From: Fragilariopsis cylindrus CCMP1102
Lineage: Eukaryota > Bacillariophyta > Bacillariophyceae > Bacillariales > Bacillariaceae
Assembly (NCBI GenBank): GCA_900095095.1
Contig: FMBT01000339.1
Coordinates: 186,001-250,000, forward strand
DNA: 64,000 nucleotides
Reading direction: 5' to 3'
Of this stretch, positions 55,177-64,000 are shown one piece after another. The translations under genes and the position numbers were made by a program. Within the stretch, counting starts at the first letter, position 1. The number at the start of each line of letters is the position of its first letter. Under the pieces are notes generated by a model. The model saw nothing but the letters and a program-made list of their open reading frames with translations, was not told the origin of the DNA and ran no database searches.

Positions 55177-56034
55177 ATGACTGTGGGCAACAAATTTACT
55201 ATGAAGACTACTATAATATTTGGAATCTTCTTCTGTCAGTTGATGACATCCGCTGTTGCCTTTTCTGTAACGTCGGCCACTAGGACGAAAACGACAAAGA
55301 CCACATTGGCTGCAGAAACAACAAGTACGTCATCGTCAATCGAAACAACTTACACGCTGGATGGAGATGAGATTCGCGGTCCTATCACACCCCTTCGCAA
55401 CTTCGTTCTAGTCAAAGTTAAGGATACCCTAACGGCCACTTCGGGAGGAATCCTTCTACCAGATCAGTCGAAGGAACGCCCCACGGAAGGCTTGGTGATT
55501 GCCGCTGGACCTGGGAAAATACATCCATTCACGGCCATCCGAATTGACAACCCTATTAAGGAGGGAATGTCGGTATTGTACGGAAAGTATGACGGAAAAG
55601 CCATCGTGTACAACGACGATTCTTGTCAAATGATTCGTGACGATGATTGTTTGTTGTATTACAACGGTATCACGATGAAGTTAGATAACGTCTTTCCGGT
55701 CCGAGACTATGTACTTGTCGCATTAGATGAGGATCCCGAATCTCTTGCTACGAAAAGTGGAGTTGTGATCGCAAGCCAGGTCGTTGCCGACGATGTTCCT
55801 TGCGAGGGGACCGTAGTTAAATTGGGAGAAGGGCGCATGAACAGTAGCGGAAAATTATCGCCATCACCTGCCAAAGTCGGGGAGCGAATCAAATTTAAAG
55901 ACTACGCTGGCAACGATGTCAACATTAATGGCAAGCCATATTCGGTCGTCAAGAATGTCAACATCCTCTGTTCGTTGAGCGAGGAAATCAAAGCCATGCG
56001 AGATGCAGCAGGCGATGATGATGCAGCACCATAA
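55177..56034 (+). CDS. CPN20: Plastid co-chaperonin Cpn20 (double GroES domain)
   Basis: Cpn20 caps the plastid Cpn60 folding chamber. It has 285 residues in one exon, with ATG 55177 and a second Met nine codons on. Signal peptide TTIIFGIFFCQLMTSAVAFS ends in AVA-F, a textbook diatom plastid site. GroES domain 1 (about 65-160) has PLRNFVLVKVKD, SGGILLPDQSKERPTEGLVI and GMSVLYGKYDGK. Domain 2 (about 165-270) has PVRDYVLVALDE, SGVVIASQVVADDVPCEGTV and VGERIKFKDYAG. Both mobile loops are kept, with the second altered (SQVVADDVP). The protein is intact and of normal length for a double-domain Cpn20. Confidence 0.93.
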   Translation: MTVGNKFTMKTTIIFGIFFCQLMTSAVAFSVTSATRTKTTKTTLAAETTSTSSSIETTYTLDGDEIRGPITPLRNFVLVKVKDTLTATSGGILLPDQSKERPTEGLVIAAGPGKIHPFTAIRIDNPIKEGMSVLYGKYDGKAIVYNDDSCQMIRDDDCLLYYNGITMKLDNVFPVRDYVLVALDEDPESLATKSGVVIASQVVADDVPCEGTVVKLGEGRMNSSGKLSPSPAKVGERIKFKDYAGNDVNINGKPYSVVKNVNILCSLSEEIKAMRDAAGDDDAAP

Positions 56035-56163
56035 CATAAGTAAAAGACACACAAGGGCGTCGGAGATAAAAAGTGGTCGTTCTCTATCAGTAGAAAGTAT
56101 TAGAAATAGCTCTATCTATAATACTTATTTATCTATATATAACGGATCGCTTCGGCAGTATTT

Positions 56164-57976
56164 TCACCTAGATTGGATCTCTTGAGTATCATTTGCGTTT
56201 TGCTCTAGTGCGTAAGGATACAAAGATTCGTGAAAGATGTCAAAACTCCAAAGTGTATCTAATTCCTCGTGATTCCCTTCATTATGTCGATATGCAGCCA
56301 GAATTTTTAGTGGTTGACCATCCATAGCTTGTGCCAAAGGGACCATCCCACCGATCCTTCCCATATCTAAGGCTAGTTCATCGCCCGAAAAATCGAGTAA
56401 ATGCTGTAAAGAAATAAATTGTCATAGCAGGAGTTAAATTAATCGGAAAGTAAGTTTCATGAAGCTGAAAGATAACGAATTCAGTTCCATATTTACATCC
56501 ATCATCAGTAAAGCGTCTACAGTCTTACCTGAAAAAATTCAAACGTGTAAATTTTCTTTGTTTCAAATCGAGGTTCTGAATTTTCTTTCGCGGCAATTTT
56601 ATTGAAAACGTTTTTTCTGACACTCATGCGACTGGCCACTGATGAGGTTGTTGTGTTTGGTATATTAATACCCAAGCTACTATTGGTGGGTAGATCTGAA
56701 AGTATGCTGGATGGTTCTATTGTAGATGGTTCTTGAAGTGCTACTTCCGTGTTAATTTTTAGACGACGACCACCGTTACCAGACGGAGGAAGACAACAAT
56801 CAACATTTTCCGTGACGTCGTCATCTTCAACTATCACAGTTTGAGCAGTGGCTACTAACGGTGTAAGAAAGCGAGGTTTGTTACCGTCCAACGACGCATC
56901 TAACTCTTTTTTTTTCAGACATAATTTGTGATGATTTCGTATGTATTAAGCAGAAAGAAGAAGAATGAGAAAATACAGATACACAATGAAAACAGTGACA
57001 GGACATGTTTTTGGAATTGAATAGAAAGGACTTACGAGGAGCCAAGATAGAAATGAATTTGATGAAACTTTTCACGATCCATCGAGCTGGTAGGGGTCCA
57101 GCAGGTCTTTCGAAGAGCTGCCCCGTCATGCACCGACTTAATGATAAAGGTGTCTTAAAACTCCCTTTAACTATAGCCTGGAATTTTCGCTTTTTATCTG
57201 CAAAATAATCTCCCTGATTGTTCTGACCATCTTCGACCGTATTATTTATGTCGTCATCCTGATTGATTCTCTCTTTCCTTCTATGCGATGGAACCTGTTT
57301 GATCCGTAAGAAAAGCGTCCCGATGAAGTGTTTGCTCTCAAAATCTACCACTAGTGATTCACCCTTTGCTTCTTTGCCATTATTTATTGGAAGGATGCAG
57401 CCGGCACAGAAGCCACGAAAATCCTCGTAGTCATCACCTGTTGCTCTTCGCTGTTGGGAAGCAAATATTATTAGTCAATTAGTTTTTGATCAGACAGTAT
57501 ATATACGCGCCTATAATATTCACCACATAATAGTCAATGAAAAGATGGAAAACAAAAGGGATAAATCGAACTCTATCATAACTTACAATTCCAATAACTG
57601 TCATGGAAGAGAGTGGTGTAGGTCGAATCATAAGAGGCCGCTGTGGCCAGTGCTCCGGAGGTTGAGGAAGCTTTTTACATGTGTCCTTACAGGGATATTC
57701 ATGGGATTGGGGTGGAAGGAAAGGTCTTGATTGTTGATCCGTATGGTGCTGTTTACCTATTTCTTTTTCGATCGACTGTCTCCACGACTGTTGGTTTTCG
57801 TCATCAGCATCATCATCGTCGTCGTCGTCTACCAATTTTAGGACATTCTTCATATCCGCGACTATAGAAATTCTTTTGGAAAGATCAGCAGTGCGGTCGT
57901 ATTCCTCGTCACAGCAGTCAATGCTATTGATCTCGTCATGAGAAAGCTCGACATCATCGTAAATTTGTCGACTCAT
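56164..57976 (-). CDS. DUF1769-family protein
   Basis: Four exons: 57976-57587, 57450-57036, 56899-56529 and 56403-56164. All introns are GT-AG and the frame is unbroken, giving about 471 residues. The N-terminus is acidic and disordered (LVDDDDDDDADDENQQ). The domain starts at GDDYEDFRGFCAGCILPI, then KHFIGTLFLRIKQVPSHRRK, YFADKKRKFQAIVKGSFK, FERPAGPLPARWIVKSFIKF and KPRFLTPLVATAQTVIV. It ends with FEFFQHLLDFSGDELALDMG, IGGMVPLAQAMDGQPLKILA and LWSFDIFHESLYP. This matches DUF1769, whose biochemical role is unknown; a beta-sandwich, lipid-transfer-like fold is possible. A Gly/Pro-poor Ser/Thr insert splits the domain. Confidence 0.8.
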
Positions 57977-59074
57977 CGTGATGGGGCAACAGGCTGTGAG
58001 AGTGACACTCTAATCGAAAATGAAATGAATATTAGAAGTCAATACTGTATGACTAATCAAACAGCGTACGGCAAGCGGCAAGAAGGCGTGTGTTTGTTGA
58101 TATTGCTCTGTAATTAGGGCGTGAAAGTGATGCTGAAATAAGATACGACGCATACAAAACATACAAGAATGTATTTAACATGATACTTTAAAAAATGGCG
58201 CGCCATCAGGAATTATAATTTTTCGATATGTAATTTATTTCAACTTTTATGCCTAATTTAAGGATTTGCCATAACAAAAGTCAAAAATCGTTTGCACACA
58301 AATGTTTCTTTCAGTTCATCTTCCTATACCGATCTGATCTTGTTACAGGCTACTTCCTATTAGCAATATATTACAGAAAGATTAATCTTGCTGTCCACAT
58401 TTTTAGTTGCTGATTAGAAATTTGTCAACAAAAAAATCGCTTTCTTTATGGGTGTGCTAGTTACTAAGATTATTATATGTTCATAATAGTAAGCCATCAC
58501 AATCACTTGTGAACTGGTTAGGACTTTATCTTATATCTGACAATTGAGTTCATGTGTTAACGTAACTGAATGGTATATCATCAATCTATCGTGAATTGAT
58601 TGTGACTGTATCGAGTCAATTTATATGGATCACATTATTTGTAAACTACGTAACGAAATAACCATCCGAGTAAGTTATTTTTAGCCAAGTGTAATTGTTC
58701 CCAGTGAACTAAGTAAGTTGCCATCAGAATTATCTGTGACCTGGGAAAGATTTTAATCTGTCTCTCTTATTCACTTTGTGAATTGAGAATTGAGATATGT
58801 TACATATAAATCATCATCAAGGTCTCATGTTTTAATTCAGGGTAACTTGTGGATAGAGTGAGTTTAGATCTGTCCTCATTTGGTTGCATCCAATCCCCCT
58901 TCTTTAGGAACTCCTGCGCCATTGAGCTATATCAAATGTAGCACAAAGACCCAGTTGAATATTCCCTCAACGACGTTGAAAAAGAAAGATAAAAGATACA
59001 GCGGTATGAAAAGATGGTAGAGTAGACAAATGCGATCATTCTTTCTTGTGCGTGCTAAAAGAGTGTTTGTTAAG
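57977..59074. other. 1.1-kb gene-free stretch
   Basis: No gene. Around 58487-58560 and 58709-58790 two stretches resemble each other loosely (AGTAAG..CCATCA, TTGTGA/CTGTGA, ..TTTAATCT, AATTGAG). They may be a decayed duplication about 220 bases apart. A GGCGCGCC site occurs at 58197. Confidence 0.4.
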
Positions 59075-60669
59075 CTACTCATGTTTCGCAAGAAAATCTA
59101 CAACACAGCGATTCACTTGATCTTGTTCAATTAAAAAGCCATCATGTCCATCATTGGAGTGAATAATTTTCAATTCCGAATTAGGCATATGTTCTACAAT
59201 TTCTTCTTGTTCGCACAATGGGTAGAGAACGTCACTATCAATTCCTAGAACACAGGCTGGAATCTCTACACGTTGTAAAACTTCTGCGACTGAGGACCCA
59301 CGATTCCGTGCTAGGTCGTGAGAATCCATTTGCTCTGTCATCTTCACATAGGTTATAGGGTCGAACCTATCAATGAATTTTTTCCCTTGATATTCAAGAT
59401 ACGACTTGACCTGCCAAGACGAATTTGATCCGTAAGTGCCGTCTTTATCACGATGATCCCTACCAAATTTGCTGCAATATCCATGTGCTGTCCTATAACT
59501 TATCATCCCCATTTGACGTGCTACCTCGAGTCCTTTGGTCGCTAGGAATGGCTTATCTTCCCAGTTTGGATCAGCATAAATCGCCTGACGTTGTACTTCC
59601 GATATAGCAATCTGCCATGCTGTATGTGATGCACCGCATGCAATAGGGATAATTGATCTAACAAATGGGGACCCTAGATAGAAAAAATGGCATCATGGAG
59701 GTATGAAAAATTATGGCAGTGGCGACGATGTTGAATTATTATAAACAATATATAGTTTGAACAACAGCAGAATATTTTTGTAAGAAACAACAGTAACCAT
59801 CGACTGCGTCTACCTTCTCGGTACACGCCGAATTTTTAAACACCACAAAGAGCATCAAAAAGAACAAAAAAATTGCGGCAGCAGCATCCCCATACTGGAC
59901 ACATTAAAAAAAACATATCATACTTACCATCTTCGGAAACGAATTCTCCTCCCGTTATACCACCTTGAACCGCAAACTCCATGGTTTGCATTCCACCAAA
60001 GGAGCCTCCAATCACGCATTTTATAGACGAAGCACCAATCTCTTCCTTTATGAGTTTTAGCTGCAATTTTACAGTGTCCTTCACGGAAACATCTGGAAAA
60101 TCCTTCCCGTACGGAGTATTGGTTTCTGGATTGATCGACTGTGGATTGGTGGAGCCGTAACAACTGCCCAGAATATTGCAACAAACAATCAAGTACTTGG
60201 ACGAATCGAAGGCCTTGTTGGCACCCATCAGATCACCCCACCAGGTATGTAAACTAGCATTCCCCGTCAAAGCGTGACAAACAACAACTACGTTATCTTT
60301 AGCCTCGTTTAGCTGACCGTATGTTTGATATCGCAACTCAGCTTGTGGCAAGACAACTGAATTTTCTAGAATGAAGTCCTTTTCGACAAAGTTTTCTCCG
60401 TCAGATGTCATTTCGCCGTATTCGTCCTTCATTTCTTCTTGATGCTGAGACTGATTTTGTAGACTACTGCTTCGAAATTTGCGATATTTTGGCGATGGTA
60501 TTATTTGGGGTCTTATGTGTGATGATGGTCTTAACGGCTGTGCCGAGTACTGTCGTGACCCCGTCGCTGATATACCAGCAGTAACATATATCGTCGGGCC
60601 ATTGGTAGCGAAAAAAGCTAGCACCCTCTTCGATGTGGATAGACTAACGGGAGATAAAATTGAAGACAT
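59075..60669 (-). CDS. metX: Homoserine O-acetyltransferase (MetX)
   Basis: MetX makes O-acetylhomoserine from homoserine and acetyl-CoA for methionine synthesis by sulfhydrylation. Exon 1 runs to 59928, the intron is 59674-59927 and exon 2 59673-59075, in frame. ATG 60669 (MSSILSPVSLSTSKRVLAFF) gives an organelle-type leader; a frame upstream of it lacks ATG. Motifs in order: LRYQTYGQLN, VVVVCHALTGNASLHTWW, NILGSCYGSTNPQSINPET, the nucleophile elbow GGSFGGMQTMEFA, PIACGASHTAWQIAISEVQR, the acid in LGIDSDVLYPL and the catalytic His in NDGHDGFLIE. The length of ~446 residues is normal with a leader. Acetyl versus succinyl donor is a family inference. Confidence 0.92.
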
Positions 60670-61804
60670 GATTGGTTTGATAGCATTCAATGAAAGTTGT
60701 GGCAATGCATAAACGCAGTACTCTTTGATATTGTGAGAGGCAGATGATAGAGGATAGAAGATACTGTAGTTGAGTACCGGTAGTTATACTCGTTTGCCTC
60801 ACTTCTCGTGCGTTCACAAATTCTTTTGAGAGCTGTCATAATTCTTTTCCATCACATCACATTTGTGGTCGAAAAATGTTTGCTCGCGCGCCGTGCGCAA
60901 GACTTTGATTTATCTCCTCTCTCGCTGCTGTATTTCAATTTCTTCTTCGATTAGAAATTGGTGTACAGTACAGTAAGTTAGGGATGTGAAAAACTCGTGT
61001 GAACCAAGAATAAGGGAAGGTTGTATCAACCTCAAATAAATGGTTGTTTATTGTAAAGCAACCAGTCTAATGTATGTTTGGAATTGCTGGCTTTGTTTAT
61101 CCCCCTGCAACATACCTTACCAATTGGCGTGTGAACCAATTTACATGCATATCGAATCTCTCTTTGTGATGGTGTGAGATGGGTGAGTTTGTGGTGGATC
61201 ATTGATTGAAGTTCCAAACTTTATTTTTAGCTGATTCTTGGGCTAAAAACATGTCAAGTTATTGTTCCATTCTGTCTTTCAGTCTCTATATAATTTTCAT
61301 TCTATATCTTTGTGAAGGATTCATTGGTGGTGCTTTTTGTCTGTTTTTATTCAAACTGTTCCGTGATATAACAATAGATAATGATCACCAGTAATAATGA
61401 AGATAAAATTCTCAAAAACACCTTTTTGAAGTATACATCATGCATAATCACTGCACTTACACCAAGAAATGTATAAAGGATAACAAAGAATCATCCACAT
61501 GCTCTTCTTCCTTCCTTACATCATTTTCCCCTGTTGGTAGTGGAATTGCTGTCATTATTGGCTGGAACATGATTTGATTATAGCATTTATCATACACTAA
61601 GAAAAGAGCATATAGTAGTAAGTACCTTCTCAGATGTTCTCAGGAAATATTCAGTTGTATGTCTGTCAATCCCATGCTTCGCTTTTATGTAGATGGGTTT
61701 ATAAATTGGCATTGGCATATGTATGAATTCCTACTAATAAACATGTTAAATTAATTATTGATACACATAGTATCTACTACGCTAGATTTTTTTAATCCAA
61801 GAAC
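60670..61804. other. 1.1-kb gene-free stretch
   Basis: No supportable gene, RNA or repeat. The part near 60700-60950 probably holds the MetX promoter. Short ORFs at 61032-61394 look non-coding. Confidence 0.5.
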
Positions 61805-63980
61805 TCATCGTTCATTGCGACTTCTTAATTTCAATTCATCTATCATACTGGCAATGTGTTTTAAACGCGTCGAGTCTGACGCGGAGCCCAATGTTTCGTC
61901 ACCCATTGTATCCTCATCATCACTACATGAAGTGTAATTGTCATCGGTGCCATAGGCTGTGGTAACCTCGCTGGTTGAGTAATACTCCTCGTATTCATCT
62001 TTGCTATCCCCTTGTTCGGTCTGTGAAGGATTCAATATAAGAGGCAACTTTGTTAGTTCAATTTTTTCCCATTCGAGCATATCTATGTCAGAGATAGAAG
62101 GTACACTCGGCCGCATAAAATTCGTTCTTGGAATACCCCCAAGACTGGATGATACTGTATCTGTGTATTGGTGAAGCTGGTCGTGTGTGGCAGAATAGAA
62201 CTCGTGGTTTTCACCGTGGATTGATTTGTAAGGTACTATCGGGGTATTTGAACCAGCATTCATTCTCGAAGTGAATGATATTATTTTATCTATACTTTTG
62301 GTTGGAGTCTTGTGAATGAGATAATTAACGCCAACATTCTCAGAGTTATTACCGTACTTGCAAGGATTTGACATCGGAAGTAAACTCGATGCATTCGAAT
62401 CATCGGTGCATACAGGTATGGTCAGCAAGGAGGAATCTGCTTTGGGATCAAAGTGAGACCCAGCATGAGAGAGTAGAATTCCAAGCTTGTCATCACGGTC
62501 ATAAACATACTCTGGTCTTAGTGGCATCTTCGGTTTTCTCGACGATTGGGATTTTGAGTCAAAACGATCAGGGCAAAATGTAGAAGGTTCATTTCTCAGT
62601 AGAGCTAGCTTTTGTGTTTGCTGCCTGATTCGCATCGCCGCTTCATTGTGCCTGGCTCTTATTTTCGATAGATTGGATACTGGCCCGTGTTCACAATCAT
62701 CGCTATCTTTTCCTTTCATTAGAGTTGCGAATTGATCGATCTTCAATACTGATGGTGACGGCGTATGTGCCAACGAAGTGTCTAAGCATTTTGTTTCAGG
62801 ATGGAAGATGCTCTCAGTAGAAGGTTTTTGAATTTGCGGTGAGGGTGTGTCAGCCTTCCTGCTACAAGAAGTTGCCTATTCGTGTTCTTGTTGTGTTTTA
62901 ATACAGCGACACGACGCGCTCGAAGAACTGAAAGATTCCGTAACAATTCGACTGTGTTATTTCTTAAGTTCATCTGTTGAAGGTCGGACGTTTCGTTGCT
63001 ACCAGGAAGCTTACCCTCTTTGATAAGGCAATGGACGACATCGTCAATATTCAAAACGAGATCATCGATATTCGTTTGTTTCGAGTCCGAGGCAACTATA
63101 CTGGACAACAATTCTTCTAAAGTGGATACCGATCCGTTTCGGTGAGGAGAAATATAAGTTCTTATTCACTGATCTTTCAACGTAGTCTCTTCGGTAGCCA
63201 TCGCTACGTATTTCAGAATCGTTCACAATATACTCTTTCGAAACAAGCTCCTTCACAGACTGATTGTGTTCTTGATCATAGAAGAAGCACCAGAAGTTGG
63301 TTGAGCCAGCTCGTTAGATATATGTGCCTGTAGAGTAGAGATAAATTCAATTTGCTGGTCGCGTTGGGAGTTATTTGTCATTGTTCTATCTTTTGATTCA
63401 TTCGTAATATTCAACTTAATAAGTTTGACTTATCTGACATATTTTGAAACTTGACTCGGTCAGTAACTGAATCTTCGTTATCGATTACGTTGATCGGGTT
63501 TTCGTGACTATTCTGCATTTTCTGCGCTGCCACATGATCTCGATCCTCTACGTCATTTCCATCTTGCATGTTAATGCGCTCCTTTACTTTAGCAATGCTC
63601 TCTGTCGTTGTAATTTCCGTTGGTATTTTACCAGTCGTTGGAGGTGTGGATGTATTTCCAACTCTGTAATTTGAAGTAATAGTTGAGATTCCATCGTCGT
63701 TCTTGCTCTCGACCGGGATTTTCGAAGATTCAGTTACTATGCTCTTTTCGTCATTTCTCATATTGGAGGTGAAGTAAATGTTGGTAGACGTAGCTTCTGC
63801 AGACTTCCAGACTACCTGGTTGCCTTTATCTTTGAATATATGCAGGTTAGATTCGAAGACTTGCTGATTATGTACAGGACGGGGCTGTCGACTACCGGTA
63901 CCTATGGCACAGTTACAAAGATCGAGTTCAGTACAAATCAAAAAAATCTCTTCGAGCCTGAAAGTTTGTCGCATCATCAT
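61805..63980 (-). CDS. Large disordered Ser/Asp/Thr-rich protein, unknown, possibly running off the right edge
   Basis: Four overlapping minus-strand frames join into one low-homology protein: 63980-63411 and its continuation, 63256-63062, 63111-62782 and 62773-61805. At least three frame changes occur (near 63240, 63110 and 62830), in the style of the one-base breaks elsewhere. ATG 63980 follows an in-frame stop, so it may be the start, though another break could hide more coding to the right. Content: Asn/Ser/Thr-rich N-terminus, IDDLVLNIDDVVHCLIKEGK, a basic helical RNLSVLRARRVAVLKHNKN, NEAAMRIRQQTQKLALLRNE, then an acidic YEEYYSTSEVTTAYGTDD tail. The end is helical (LKHIASMIDELKLRSRNER). 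No family recognised. Confidence 0.5.
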
Positions 63981-64000
63981 CTATAACTTCCTCTTTGTTT

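Noticed and set aside
936-63256. Pervasive programmed frameshifting as in some ciliates
   Set aside because: There is no common slippery codon pair and breaks fall in arbitrary short runs. Large genes such as TTC27, MetX and DUF1769 have none. One-sided base loss explains the data more simply.
1-64000. CRISPR arrays, rRNA and tRNA genes
   Set aside because: No regularly spaced identical repeats with unique spacers, and no recognisable rRNA or cloverleaf signatures were seen by eye. A covariance-model scan could still find a tRNA or snoRNA.

Overview
The window reads as nuclear DNA of a diatom (stramenopile alga). Genes are compact, AT-leaning and lie on both strands, with few and mostly short GT-AG introns (about 110-250 bp). 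Several products carry a signal peptide followed by an 'ASAFAP'-like Phe motif, the plastid-import signature of algae with secondary plastids (Cpn20, a thylakoid lumen protein, a GNAT acetyltransferase, a large unknown protein). A diatom-type heat-shock factor is also present. The exact species cannot be read from the sequence.

Layout. 1-7228: 3' end of a possible sulfotransferase ending in KDEL, a rhomboid protease, a small membrane/coiled-coil protein, a mitochondrial carrier and an unknown secreted protein. 7229-17418: two head-to-tail, virtually identical 5.1-kb copies of a Crypton-type transposon (tyrosine recombinase, no reverse transcriptase). 17419-26000: NEP1/EMG1 rRNA methyltransferase, an SLC25A39/40-type carrier, a small Cys-rich protein and a ~1,600-residue coiled-coil protein. 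26645-42338: Rheb-like GTPase, TTC27, pterin carbinolamine dehydratase, a thylakoid lumen 15-kDa-type protein, a fatty-acid hydroxylase/sterol desaturase-family protein, an unknown plastid protein, TsaE, an NDK-like membrane protein and a GNAT. 43140-64000: a Pro/Gly-rich protein with a conserved C-terminal block, a UMP-CMP kinase fused to a SnoaL/CaMKII-association-type domain, a secreted protein, HSF, Cpn20, a DUF1769 protein, MetX and an unstructured protein running to the right edge.

Most interesting system: the tandem Crypton. The copies meet at an exact element-to-element junction that shares a 3-bp core (GTA) with both outer ends. The junction is a ~138-bp nested palindrome (40-bp inverted repeats around an 18-bp-stem hairpin). 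It looks like the attachment site of a circular intermediate, and the tandem array like two successive circle integrations.

Main caution: about thirty single-base frame breaks interrupt otherwise well-conserved genes. Every one I could work through is cured by adding one base, often inside a short homopolymer. This strongly suggests one-directional base undercalling in a long-read assembly, not pseudogenes. Gene ends below are given for the whole locus, across such breaks. No rRNA, tRNA or CRISPR array was recognised.
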